A DNA stretch of 36,426 bases from Acidovorax sp. SUPP3334 (lineage in GTDB: Bacteria > Pseudomonadota > Gammaproteobacteria > Burkholderiales > Burkholderiaceae_C). The notes under the pieces were generated by a model that worked only from the letters and a program-made list of their open reading frames with translations, did not search any database and was not told the DNA's origin. This document shows, piece after piece, positions 1 to 8,137 of the stretch (position 1 is its first letter; every line of letters begins with the position of its first letter). Where the stretch lies: contig NZ_BQXQ01000043.1 of the NCBI RefSeq assembly GCF_030159055.1, positions 1 to 36,426 on the forward strand. The letters run 5' to 3'. Both the position numbers and the translations under genes were made by a program.

Positions 1-316
1 TTCCAATGTCAATCTGGCATTCTTATGGCTGTTCATCCGGTGGGATCCCTCTGTGACTCTGAAGCGTGTTAACTCCAGTTTCCCAGACCCATTCGGGTGA
101 ACAACCTATTGAGACATCACATCTAGCGCCTGCCCAACCCTCGCGCAACCGAACTCATCTGCCAGGGGGCAAGCAGCGCCATCGACTGTAATTTCCCACA
201 CCCAATCAGGACAACCGGGATGGCCCCTGCTTTCCTTTGGCTGTGCGCCCAGGCGCTTGAAGAGCTTTTTCTTGGGCCGGCACAAGCAACTGCGCTCACT
301 GGATACGATCTGATAG
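1..316. other. Island stretch without a recognisable gene
   Basis: Only short overlapping open frames on both strands are present. None has a convincing ribosome binding site or a family motif. The composition looks less coding-like than the core genes further right. It is probably decayed sequence of the integrated element, which continues beyond the left edge. Confidence 0.4.
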
Positions 317-742
317 ACCGAGAGCACAACGCAAGCGGACACCGCGCTGTGCGGGGAGGCGATGAGCATCTACCTGCCCGAGTCACGCGGCACTCCGGCG
401 CCCAGCATCAAGCTGACCCACTTCCATTACGTGAGTCCAGACGATGACTGCGCGCGCGACGCGAAGCGAAACGTGCTCATGCACCTGCATGACTGCATCA
501 AGCCCATCGTCGCTCCCGCCTTTGAGCACAGCAGTGCAAGCTTCAGCGTCATGGTGAGCTACACGCTCACGCCTGATAAGCCAGAGATGTTCGAGATGCA
601 GCCCCCTCCACGACGCCTGCATCTGAAGAGGATCAGCTGACTGCGTTCTACAACGGCGCAGCAGCCCTTTTGAAGATAACCGCTGCACAAGCGGCACCGT
701 CTACGTCGTGTTCAACTACGACATCTCGCCAGCGGTACGCTG
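317..742 (+). pseudogene. Degenerate hypothetical gene with frameshifts
   Basis: A coding-like reading can be followed only by changing frame. One frame gives a stretch running through MSIYLPESRGTPAP to about 607. After a five-C tract (near 604-608) a second frame continues with a segment containing EEDQLTAFYNGAAALLK. Near 675 a third frame ends with TSGTVYVVFNYDISPAVR and a stop at about 740-742. The sequence upstream of 317 is closed by stop codons, so the original start is also missing. I do not recognise the family. The breaks suggest an inactivated gene in the island; sequencing error at the C tract cannot be excluded. Confidence 0.35.
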
Positions 743-834
743 AGAATTGCAAGTCTCATGGGATCAATGCAAAAATCGCCTTCCGATCCGTGCTGTGATT
801 CGTCACTCGGTTGCTGTCGTCTGCTGTGGAGCAG

Positions 835-2325
835 TTACTGACGATTGATGTGGCTAAGCGCGCTCAGTCTGCGTTCCAGAAAGCAGCTGTTGGGTTCGGA
901 GGCTGGGCTTGCTGCCAACAACGGCTGGCCGGGTGCAATGCAGTGACAGGGCTTCCGCGACTCAACGAGTGCTACGCTATCGCCAGTGCGCACCAGGCCT
1001 GCCTTGTCCAGCATCAAACAATAGATGACTCGGTAGCGGAGGGGGGTTCTATGTTTTCCGATCTTGTAGGTGGCAGTCGTTTCGCTGAGCGCGCACGACT
1101 CGTTGGGCGCATTCGTGTGTTCTGGCGACAGATAGTTGCCATAGACCCAGCGCAGTCGCGATCCGCGTGGTTCGAACGTTAGCATCTCCGCCGCGTTCAG
1201 CTCATGGCGAAGTTTGTCCACCGAATTGCCGTCGCGTGCCTCGTATCCGACATGGATAACGCCTGGGCGGTCATCGGGCAACTGCTGGGTGGCCTCCGCC
1301 ACCATTGACTTGAAATGACGCGCCTTCCGTCTTGCCGCATCTTCAGAAGCGCTGCGCCAGCTCACCACGCTTGCCCGACTCATAGCAGTCGCGTGAAGCG
1401 GGCTGCGACGGGCCGGCGTCCAGTCGGCCTCAACGGTGTGATCAGCGTTTGCAGCGTATGCGCCAACGAGCAGTTCAATCATGCGACTAGAACCGAAGAA
1501 GACATCGTCATACTCCAACACTGCCTGTGCGAGCCGCCAATCGACATGACGGACTTGTCCATGGCTCTGCGGGTCAACCCAGCGGGCTCGGCGAGAATCT
1601 TTTAAGAATGCTTTTGAGCGGCTGAGCAGATAGTCATCGTCAATCTCGGACAGCTCAACCTTGAAGACGACCTCAAGTACAAGTGAACAGTTCCGCATCC
1701 GGCACAGATCGTGCACTTGCTTCGCAAGCACCTGACCACGGACATACTCCTGAGCTTCATAACCAGAGCGATTTGCACGCTTACATTCCACTGCCCATTT
1801 TCGACGTCCCGCTGTAACGTTGAACTCGTGCGTCTTCGCTATCCCTGGTCGTTCCCGCACGAACTCAATAGTCTTCCAACCTCGGCACCTGTAAGCGCCA
1901 GCTACAAGCAATTCAAACAAGCCTTGGTCTGGTTGACTTCGGCCGCTAGTCATCAATCGCTCAATCCGCTCCCCGATTCCGGTCACGTTTTGGAGCAAGG
2001 GTAGAAGCTGCCCCAATTGGCGAAACAAGGGCGCGATTCTAAATGATGCTGGCTCGAACCAATCCTCACGATCAGAAGAACAGGCGTAAGCATTGGCCTG
2101 AAACACGTACCAAACCATCGCGTCCTGTGGGTCAAAAAGCGGCGATAGCCCCCCTCCCGCCCAGGGTTGCTGAGCGGCTCTGAACGCACTTCTCACAGCC
2201 TCCAGTCGGCGCGACCAATCGGCATGTTCCACGAAGGAAACCAGCCAGTTAATCGCGGACAGGACGCTTTCGTCGTTCCAGCTTTGATCGTGTCGTTGTG
2301 CGACCCAAAAGGGGTGAGATGGCAT
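835..2325 (-). CDS. Hypothetical protein with a PD-(D/E)XK nuclease-like motif
   Basis: This 496-residue protein has no family I recognise. The start at 2325 is chosen because an AGGA purine stretch lies about 14 bases upstream; a TTG at 2364 is an alternative. In the middle, residues about 138-182 show E138, then E167 in a strand-like segment (THEFNV), then WAVECKR with E180-x-K182. That spacing and the V-E-C-K strand look like the core of PD-(D/E)XK nucleases such as restriction enzymes, with the usual Asp possibly replaced by Glu. No signal peptide or membrane segment is seen. It is divergent from the gene at 2377, with 51 bases between starts, so the two may share a control region. In an integrase-borne island, a defence role is plausible but is inference only. 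Confidence 0.65.
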   Translation of the reverse strand: MPSHPFWVAQRHDQSWNDESVLSAINWLVSFVEHADWSRRLEAVRSAFRAAQQPWAGGGLSPLFDPQDAMVWYVFQANAYACSSDREDWFEPASFRIAPLFRQLGQLLPLLQNVTGIGERIERLMTSGRSQPDQGLFELLVAGAYRCRGWKTIEFVRERPGIAKTHEFNVTAGRRKWAVECKRANRSGYEAQEYVRGQVLAKQVHDLCRMRNCSLVLEVVFKVELSEIDDDYLLSRSKAFLKDSRRARWVDPQSHGQVRHVDWRLAQAVLEYDDVFFGSSRMIELLVGAYAANADHTVEADWTPARRSPLHATAMSRASVVSWRSASEDAARRKARHFKSMVAEATQQLPDDRPGVIHVGYEARDGNSVDKLRHELNAAEMLTFEPRGSRLRWVYGNYLSPEHTNAPNESCALSETTATYKIGKHRTPLRYRVIYCLMLDKAGLVRTGDSVALVESRKPCHCIAPGQPLLAASPASEPNSCFLERRLSALSHINRQ

Positions 2326-2376
2326 AACTGTATTTTTCCTTTGGCCTAACGCTTTTTCGGGCAATTAATACTAGAC
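2326..2376. promoter_or_regulatory. Shared divergent control region of two island genes
   Basis: Only 51 bases separate the two divergent start codons. The stretch is AT-richer than its flanks and contains TAATAC (about 2367-2372), which could be a -10 element for the rightward gene. It sits very close to the assigned start at 2377, so a downstream start for that gene (2425 or 2515) would fit it better. Confidence 0.3.
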
Positions 2377-3492
2377 ATGATTGGCCCTAGCTCCTTGAGT
2401 GAGGAAAATACTGCGAGTACAACGATGATAGTATCCCGCTGTACAAGCTCTCTCGCAGTTCGCCATCCGCTAGGCGGCCTCAACCTGAGCACCACCCTTC
2501 TTGTAGTAGGGCAAATGGGGGAAACGATTGTGACGCTACAGACGGAACAACAGATTGGCGGCATCACGGACGCTCTTCGAACGACCATAGCGCTGGGCTT
2601 GCCGGTTCTCAAGGGCTTTCTTTTCGCGCTGAAGGGCGATCGTATCGAACGTCTAGGCGGCTACGAGAAAATAACTCTCTACGACTTGTCGCGCGAGTAT
2701 CTAGAAGGCACTCGAGATTGCGGCATCTGCTTCGAATACGCAGTGCATGACGCGTTGTCGTCCAGGCACCTGAAGATCTATCCGCTGGTCAGTACCGTTA
2801 TCGAAGATTTCTGCGGGCTTCGGTCGGGTGCACAGTCGATTCTGTTCGGAGCAGAAAAGTCCGGAAAGTGGTCGCTGATCAACACTGCGCAGGATCTGAT
2901 CAACGAGGATTCACGCGTTCTTTCCGGTGGCATCGGACAGCCGCCCAAGCTCCTGCGGCTATGGAATACCTTGACTCGAGCGCTGAACGTCGAGGCAGCT
3001 CGCGAAGAGTTGCCGCCGAGCATCAACGGGCTTTGGAAGTCTGATCTTTTCCTTGGATCGCCCGTCGATCAGCGCTGGGTCGGGGCAACCCTAAAGATCA
3101 ACAAGGAACAGTTCGTCGGCTCACCGGGTCTACGGATTGGCCTGTACCCTGCGCTACGCCACACCGATCGCCCTTTTCTTGACGCGAGCACGAATTTGGT
3201 AATGTGCCCACTGCCTTATGACGGCGGTTTCATGGAAGCCTTCTACGCCTCCTTTTTTGCCGTCAAAGCATTCCTCCAATCGGACGCGAAGACGCCGTCC
3301 CCAGTTGCCGTCCCATACGCACATGATCGCTACTTTTGCCAGCAACTCGAGGCGCGGCGAGGCCATTCCGTGCTTGAAGTGATTCGGGTCATGCACCCGA
3401 TGGGGCAGCCTGGGCTTGTTGCTGAAGGCGCGGTCGGCACCGCAGACCGCGAGGTCTCAGCAGTCGCGCCGCTGCCGGCGATCATCGGCTGA
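2377..3492 (+). CDS. Hypothetical island protein with a possible nuclease-like core
   Basis: This is a 371-residue soluble protein of unknown family. Residues about 117-126 (ICFEYAVHDAL) supply a conserved-looking Glu (E120). Residues about 219-243 (LWKSDLFLGS, then RWVGATLKINK) give Asp223 followed by a strand ending in K240. The E / D / xxK order resembles PD-(D/E)XK nucleases, but the usual Glu two residues before the Lys is a Thr here, so the fold is a guess. There is no clear Shine-Dalgarno at 2377; internal ATGs at 2425 and 2515 are possible starts. It is divergent from the 496-residue gene at 2325 and may form a functional pair with it. It could equally be a non-catalytic partner. Confidence 0.6.
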   Translation: MIGPSSLSEENTASTTMIVSRCTSSLAVRHPLGGLNLSTTLLVVGQMGETIVTLQTEQQIGGITDALRTTIALGLPVLKGFLFALKGDRIERLGGYEKITLYDLSREYLEGTRDCGICFEYAVHDALSSRHLKIYPLVSTVIEDFCGLRSGAQSILFGAEKSGKWSLINTAQDLINEDSRVLSGGIGQPPKLLRLWNTLTRALNVEAAREELPPSINGLWKSDLFLGSPVDQRWVGATLKINKEQFVGSPGLRIGLYPALRHTDRPFLDASTNLVMCPLPYDGGFMEAFYASFFAVKAFLQSDAKTPSPVAVPYAHDRYFCQQLEARRGHSVLEVIRVMHPMGQPGLVAEGAVGTADREVSAVAPLPAIIG

Positions 3493-3834
3493 AGCAAACT
3501 ACGACCAGCCCCCCACCCCAGTGCTGGTGCCAGTCGATTTGTGTCAGGCGACCGGTCCTGGAGAAGGGCTGATCAGTCGCACCTTCGTTTATTGAAAGAC
3601 CGATGATGACAATTACTGTCGCCCTGACTTTTTGTCTGAATGACCGGGAGTATCCTGACGCAGTCGCTCCAAAGTTTGCCTTAGCGGAACACTCCTGGCT
3701 GAGGGCAGCCGTGGGCGACGGCGACGGGGCGCGATCGCACTAAGGCCTAAGCCCGCCCTGTGCTCCAACAGTCACTAGGCTTTTTCCCGGACCTCGACTG
3801 CATCCTGGTGCGGACGGTCGAACCCGGTGCCGGC
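3493..3834. other. Intergenic island stretch, no recognisable gene
   Basis: The stretch contains one 45-residue open frame from an ATG near 3606 that matches no family I know, and short frames on the other strand. It lies between the end of the 371-residue protein and the Bug-family remnant and is probably rearranged debris. Confidence 0.4.
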
Positions 3835-4250
3835 TCAATCGATCGAAGCGCCCGAATCCTTGACGGCCCGCCCCCCCACTTGGAGGAGGCTGGCAGGCGC
3901 GAGCACAGTGCCGCCCAAGGATTCGAGGATTGCTCCCTGGTCAATCAGCGACTGCCGCAACTGCGGCTGCTTGAGCAAGCGGTTGACCTCCAGGTTGAGC
4001 TTGGAAACCACGGTGTCGGGCGTGCCCGTGGTGCCACCACTCCGAAGATCACGGCCGCCTCAACGCCCTGGAAGCCCGATTCGGTCATGGTGGGAATGTT
4101 CGGGAGCAATGTTGCCCGCAGTGGGGAAGCGACCGCTAGGTCCACAACGCTGCGGCGGGGGTCCCTTGGCGAAAACCGCCAGCACCAGCGGAACCGTTTG
4201 GTAGCGCGTTTGAGCAATCGAACAGTTGCCAACGCCGGTCGGCGACCAAC
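3835..4250 (-). pseudogene. Remnant of a Bug/TctC-type solute-binding protein
   Basis: Read on the minus strand and across frames, this stretch gives the C-terminal half of a tripartite tricarboxylate transporter substrate-binding protein (Bug family). The pieces are LVLAVFAKGPPPQR, then LLPNIPTMTESGFQGVEAAV and FGVVAP, and after another frame change TVVSKLNLEVNRLLKQPQLR, ending in KDSGASID and a stop at 3835-3837. The P-x-x-P-T-x-x-E-S-G signature and the K-x-S-G-A-x-x-D end are characteristic of the family. At least two frameshifts are needed, and the N-terminal half and signal peptide are missing. The broken end lies next to the 3' end of the neighbouring gene at 4254, which suggests that a rearrangement removed the rest. 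It cannot encode a working protein. Confidence 0.75.
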
Positions 4251-4253
4251 TCA

Positions 4254-5525
4254 TCAGTTCGCGGATATTGGCTTCAGCGATTCTTCCGTTGAGTGGCTGA
4301 TATAGCACTCATCGCACAGCCGGTATGTCCCTGGTCCCGCCGGAGGCGGAGAGGCAGCGATGTAGTCCCGGGTGGGCTCTTTCGAACACATAGTGCATAT
4401 GGCCGTGTTCTCTCCCGCTGCTTGCACTGCCTGAGCCACCTTGAGTGACAGCCGAGGGTCCCACTCGGCGAGAGACAGATACCACTCGAGGGTGTGTGGC
4501 ACTACTGGCGGCTTGTACTCAGCAGTCAGCAGGCCTTTGCGCTCAAGAAAGGTGATAGCAACTCTCAGCCGCTGCGCATGGTTCTTCGCCAAGACTGTGT
4601 AGAGCTCAACCTTCAAGCGGAAATACTCCAGTGGGTACCGCATGTGATAAAGCATGTACGCTGAACGCATCGGGGCGTAATGATTAGGGTTTCGAACTTC
4701 CTCCTCGACCACATCTGCACAGTAGTCTTGCGCCGCCGACTCCGGCACGTGGTGCGCTATCAGTTGATCCACGTCATAGTGCCACGGTGTTCTGGCCACT
4801 TGAGTACGCCATAGTTCCAGGTATCCAGACGCATGGATTGCTTCGACCATCCGAGCGTTGTCTTGGGGATGCTCAATCAGGTGCGCATCAATGTCGTTCA
4901 AGGATTCAATGCAAGGCACAACCTTGCGAGCGCCATCGAGCAGTGCATTGGTGGCATCACGCATCTCTTTCACAGGGTCCGCTTCCCTTCGAACTGCCTC
5001 CTCCTCAGTAGAAGGCTCAAACATTGCATCAAATACAGGTGCCAACAACTCGCACCTCAAGAGGTCTCCAGGCGTACAGAATGCGGGCTTCTGAGATAAG
5101 TACACCCCGGCAGACTCATAGGCTTGAGCCACCAATCGGGAGCAGAACTGCCGGCGGCCTGGGGCGACCTTAAGGCCCAGACTCTTCACGGCATTGCCTA
5201 TGCTGTAACGCGCACCAACGTGCCCACGGGTGTATGTGATTACTGCATTCAACTGGTCTGCCGACAGCGGCTTCTTCGGCCGTAAGACATAAGCACTGCA
5301 ACCCGCCTCAATCACGATCCGAGCCAGATTGCGCGCTTGAACGCCCTCCGGCGTCGAATCGATAACGCTTGCATGGCCAACGCAGAGCATGGCGTGTGAA
5401 ATGTCTGCGCGGACACCCACCTGGATCAACAGGCTCTTCAGCTTGCGGGTCGTTGTGAGCACGATGTCGCCAAGCTGAACACGGTCAACATCGAAACCTC
5501 TCGCCTTCATTTTGGAAGTTGGCAT
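4254..5525 (-). CDS. Permuted papain-like (YiiX/C92, NlpC/P60-type) protein with C-terminal zinc ribbon
   Basis: This 423-residue protein has two recognisable parts. Residues about 15-140 match the permuted NlpC/P60 (YaeF/YiiX, C92) papain-like fold: GDIVLTTT, then SHAMLCVG with candidate catalytic His44, IDSTPEGV with Asp56/Glu60, and FCSRLVAQAYESAG with candidate nucleophile Cys128. Known members act as amidases, peptidases or lipid hydrolases. The middle (about 170-370) is of unknown type and probably helical. The C-terminus carries C377-x2-C380 and C404-x2-C407, a likely zinc ribbon. No signal peptide is visible, so it is probably cytoplasmic. It stands alone in the island and its 3' end abuts a truncated Bug gene. 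The hydrolase call is fairly safe; substrate and role are unknown. Confidence 0.75.
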   Translation of the reverse strand: MPTSKMKARGFDVDRVQLGDIVLTTTRKLKSLLIQVGVRADISHAMLCVGHASVIDSTPEGVQARNLARIVIEAGCSAYVLRPKKPLSADQLNAVITYTRGHVGARYSIGNAVKSLGLKVAPGRRQFCSRLVAQAYESAGVYLSQKPAFCTPGDLLRCELLAPVFDAMFEPSTEEEAVRREADPVKEMRDATNALLDGARKVVPCIESLNDIDAHLIEHPQDNARMVEAIHASGYLELWRTQVARTPWHYDVDQLIAHHVPESAAQDYCADVVEEEVRNPNHYAPMRSAYMLYHMRYPLEYFRLKVELYTVLAKNHAQRLRVAITFLERKGLLTAEYKPPVVPHTLEWYLSLAEWDPRLSLKVAQAVQAAGENTAICTMCSKEPTRDYIAASPPPAGPGTYRLCDECYISHSTEESLKPISAN

Positions 5526-6037
5526 AGCAGCTCACAGTTCGATTCGTGCTTCGATGCGGCGCCGGCAGTTCAGCATGAGCTCACCGGCGACGTTGTCTGA
5601 CTGTAGCGATTCACAGCCAACCTGTTCCCATATCTCCGTTTCAGACCGCGACCACGACGCACTCCAATTCTGCGGGTGCGGCGCTTTCACAGTTGGTTGG
5701 ACCTGCCTCACTAAATAGGCCTCGAACGCGTGGAGGGAATTGAAAGACGCGGGGATGCCGATAGACGGGGCACAAACATCGTCGCACGGACCGTTAAGCC
5801 CCCCTCTACTCTCCAGCGCCCCGAATGCTCCGCGACGCTTTTACAGCACGGTCCGCCAACAGATATAAATAGGCGTGCTTTTGGGCACCCAGGGCTTCCA
5901 GTATCAGTGACCTACTTGTAAGCCACAGAACCAGTGGACTGCAGGAGGTACCTTAACCTCAATCAATCTGGATCTGAGCGGTCGACAGCACCAAGACAAC
6001 TTCACCAACATCTGTTGCTAGTAACGCGCACGCTTGC
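5526..6037. other. Non-coding stretch upstream of the island protein, downstream of the integrase
   Basis: About 510 bases with only short open frames on both strands and no recognisable motif. It must hold the promoter of the leftward gene starting at 5525 and the 3' end of the leftward integrase transcript. I see no clear intrinsic terminator or tRNA-like sequence. Confidence 0.4.
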
Positions 6038-7429
6038 CTACGTCGCCGACGTCATGCGTGCGTGCAAAGAGTTCCCCAGCAATAACAGCGTATCGTCCTT
6101 TGACCGCAGTTGCCCCGATGCAAGCGCCTTGAGGTAGGCCTCGATCACTTCCAAGCTTTCTGGCGCCACCGGCGATGCGCCAGCTTCCTCAACCTGCGCA
6201 CCCTCCTCCCATCGATCCAATCGATTGGCCCAGTCCTGCATCATCAAACGCCGTTGCTCCACGTAGGCCGCATGGTTGTAGGCGGCCCGGATCTGATTGG
6301 GGTCGGCGTGCGATAGCTGCGCGTCGATCCATTCCACACGGTAGCCCAGCTCATTCAGTGCGGTGGAGATCGTTCCTCGGATGCCGTGGCCGGTCAGCTG
6401 CTCTTCGTAGCCCATACGACGCAGCGCGCCATTGAGCGTGTTCTCGCTGATGGGCTCTTTCAGGTCATCCCTATTCGGCAACAGATATCGCTGCGCTGGC
6501 CGCCTTGCCTGGGCGTCCAGCAGTTCGCGGACGATGGCAATGGCCTGGGTCGACAGTGGCACCACATAGGGCGGCACGGTCTTGCCTTCCTTGCGCATCT
6601 TCAACTGCAACTGCTTGACGATCACCGCAGGGATGATCCAGAGGCCTCTTTCAAGGTCGAACTGCTCCGGCACCGCCGAGCGCAACTCGCCCGTCCGAAC
6701 ACCGGTCAGCAGCAGCAATTGAATGCCTTGACGCGTGGTCTTGAAGCCACGGTATTTGCGCAATGTCCGCAGGAACGCGGGCAATTCCTCCATGCGCAGG
6801 AACGGGTTATGGCTCACCGGAGGCTTGGGCACGGCCACGATGTCCAGATCGCTGGCAGGGTTCGCTGGCAGGCCCTTTTCCACCATCGCATAGCGAAACA
6901 TCTGGTTGAACCAGGTGCGCACCTTCTCTGCGGTGGTCAAGGCATGGCGGCGCTCGATCTTGCGCAACACTTCAAGCAGGTGCGCCGGCGTCACGTCAAA
7001 GATGGACACCGTGCCAAGCCAAGGCAGGACATCCTTGTCAAAGATGCGATTGATCTGCGACAGCGTGCTCTGCCGGCCGGCTTTCAGGCTCAATGCCTTG
7101 AAATCCCGCCACGACCGGAACACTGCTTGGAAGGCATGGGTTGTTGCCGCCAGCGCCTTTTCTTCTGACTGGCGAAGATGAACACGCGGATCGACGCTAT
7201 TGGCAAGCTGAGTCCGCAGTTCATCCCGGCGGGCTCTGGCCTCCTTGAGGCTGATCTCAGGGTACGAGCCGATGGCGATGCGAGGCTGCTGCCCCAGCCA
7301 CGAGAAACGGAAGTGCCACTTCTTCTTGCCTTTGGCACTCACGAACAGCACCAAGCCGTGCGCGTCGTTGAGGGTGTAGTCCCTGCCAGCTGTCTTGGCC
7401 TGCCGCACGGCCGTATCTGTCAAAGCCAT
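6038..7429 (-). CDS. Tyrosine site-specific integrase of a tRNA-Gly-associated island
   Basis: This 463-residue phage/island-type integrase catalyses recombination between attachment sites. The N-terminus (about 1-90) is the arm-binding domain of P4-like integrases (DUF4102 type; GYPEISL-like segment GSYPEISLKEAR at 55-66). A core-binding domain follows (about 95-190). The catalytic domain shows R245 (TGVRTGEL), H348-x2-R351 (GHGIRGT), H374 (LSHADP) and the nucleophile Y384 (AAYNHAAY), so all key residues are present and the enzyme looks intact. The start at 7429 has a strong AAGGAG 8-12 bases upstream. The gene lies 221 bases from the 3' end of a tRNA-Gly gene, the usual place for such an integrase. 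The element therefore extends leftwards past the window edge. Confidence 0.95.
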   Translation of the reverse strand: MALTDTAVRQAKTAGRDYTLNDAHGLVLFVSAKGKKKWHFRFSWLGQQPRIAIGSYPEISLKEARARRDELRTQLANSVDPRVHLRQSEEKALAATTHAFQAVFRSWRDFKALSLKAGRQSTLSQINRIFDKDVLPWLGTVSIFDVTPAHLLEVLRKIERRHALTTAEKVRTWFNQMFRYAMVEKGLPANPASDLDIVAVPKPPVSHNPFLRMEELPAFLRTLRKYRGFKTTRQGIQLLLLTGVRTGELRSAVPEQFDLERGLWIIPAVIVKQLQLKMRKEGKTVPPYVVPLSTQAIAIVRELLDAQARRPAQRYLLPNRDDLKEPISENTLNGALRRMGYEEQLTGHGIRGTISTALNELGYRVEWIDAQLSHADPNQIRAAYNHAAYVEQRRLMMQDWANRLDRWEEGAQVEEAGASPVAPESLEVIEAYLKALASGQLRSKDDTLLLLGNSLHARMTSAT

Positions 7430-7515
7430 CGAACTCTCCTTCAGGATGAGGAGAGGTGTACCGACGTCGATGGAAGCAGCACAGCCGAAAACCGCACAAC
7501 CCAGCACCCGGATTT

Positions 7516-7537
7516 CCAGTACTAATTTATGTACTAA
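7516..7537. repeat. Direct repeats of a 7-base motif in the integrase upstream region
   Basis: GTACTAA occurs at 7519-7525 and again at 7531-7537, 12 bases (about one helical turn) apart, in an AT-rich patch about 90 bases upstream of the integrase start. Such spaced repeats are typical of regulator or arm-type integrase binding sites. Which protein binds is unknown. Confidence 0.35.
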
Positions 7538-7614
7538 AAATTCGTGGCTGGGGGTGGATTTCAGCAGACTTCGCTGGATGCTCCACAGGCATAAACCACT
7601 GTGGGATCAAGGCG

Positions 7615-7640
7615 CCGTGGACTTCTATGGAAGTCCACGG
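7615..7640. terminator. Strong hairpin between tRNA-Gly and the integrase
   Basis: CCGTGGACTTC and its exact reverse complement flank a 4-base loop (11-bp stem). It lies 10 bases beyond the 3' end of the leftward tRNA-Gly gene. There is no long T run, so it may end or process the tRNA transcript, or be part of the attachment region of the island. Confidence 0.45.
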
Positions 7641-7649
7641 CATAAGAAT

Positions 7650-7725
7650 TGGAGCGGGAAAAGAGTCTCGAACTCTCGACCTCAACCTTGGCAAGGTTGC
7701 GCTCTACCAACTGAGCTATTCCCGC
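7650..7725 (-). tRNA. tRNA-Gly (anticodon GCC)
   Basis: The 76-base cloverleaf includes an encoded CCA end. The acceptor stem pairs GCGGGAA with TTCCCGC, the D-arm is GCTC/GAGC, the anticodon arm is CAACC-TTGCCAA-GGTTG and the T-arm is GAGAG-TTCGAGA-CTCTT. The sequence is identical to the copy at 7977-8052. Its 3' end faces the integrase and is the likely attachment site of the island to the left; the tRNA itself stays complete. Confidence 0.97.
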
Positions 7726-7846
7726 ATTTTACAGAGTTGATTTTCACACCTCAGCAAGCCTCAAATTATATCACCAGTTTTCTCGAATCAACCCAAATCA
7801 TCTTTGGATTTCCGAACATCTCAGCCTATTCAGCTTCGGCGGATAC

Positions 7847-7920
7847 TGGAGGCGCGGGCCGGAGTCGAACCGACCTACACGGATTTGCAATCCGGTGCAT
7901 AACCGCTTTGCTACCGCGCC
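7847..7920 (-). tRNA. tRNA-Cys (anticodon GCA)
   Basis: A 74-base tRNA with encoded CCA. The acceptor stem pairs GGCGCGG with CCGCGCC, the anticodon loop ATTGCAA carries GCA and the T-arm is GTCGG-TTCGACT-CCGGC. It lies between the two identical tRNA-Gly genes and is probably cotranscribed with them. Confidence 0.96.
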
Positions 7921-7942
7921 AAACCTGTTTTCCTTGGCAAAA

Positions 7943-7961
7943 AGGGGAAGCGTCGCTTCCC
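7943..7961. terminator. Symmetrical hairpin with A/T runs between tRNA-Gly and tRNA-Cys
   Basis: GGGGAAGCG and CGCTTCCCC form a stem with a minimal loop, flanked by five A on one side and eight T on the other. It could act as an intrinsic terminator in either direction. On the tRNA strand it lies between the first tRNA-Gly and tRNA-Cys, so it may instead guide processing or lower downstream expression. Confidence 0.55.
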
Positions 7962-7976
7962 CTTTTTTTTGGAAAT

Positions 7977-8052
7977 TGGAGCGGGAAAAGAGTCTCGAAC
8001 TCTCGACCTCAACCTTGGCAAGGTTGCGCTCTACCAACTGAGCTATTCCCGC
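7977..8052 (-). tRNA. tRNA-Gly (anticodon GCC), second copy
   Basis: Identical over all 76 bases to the copy at 7650-7725, including the encoded CCA and a few flanking bases on each side. It is the first tRNA of the Gly-Cys-Gly set in the direction of transcription, and it starts 85 bases after the end of lon. Confidence 0.97.
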
Positions 8053-8137
8053 ATTTACCGAAGCCTCACATTCTACAACGTTTGCATCGATGGGATGAAT
8101 TGTAGCGCAACTTTTGGACGTTGCAGACAAAAATCCA

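Noticed and set aside
7650-8052. Two 76-base identical units with a spacer, considered as a short CRISPR or mobile repeat
   Set aside because: Both units fold as complete tRNA-Gly with CCA; the spacer holds tRNA-Cys. No CRISPR-like array exists anywhere in the window.
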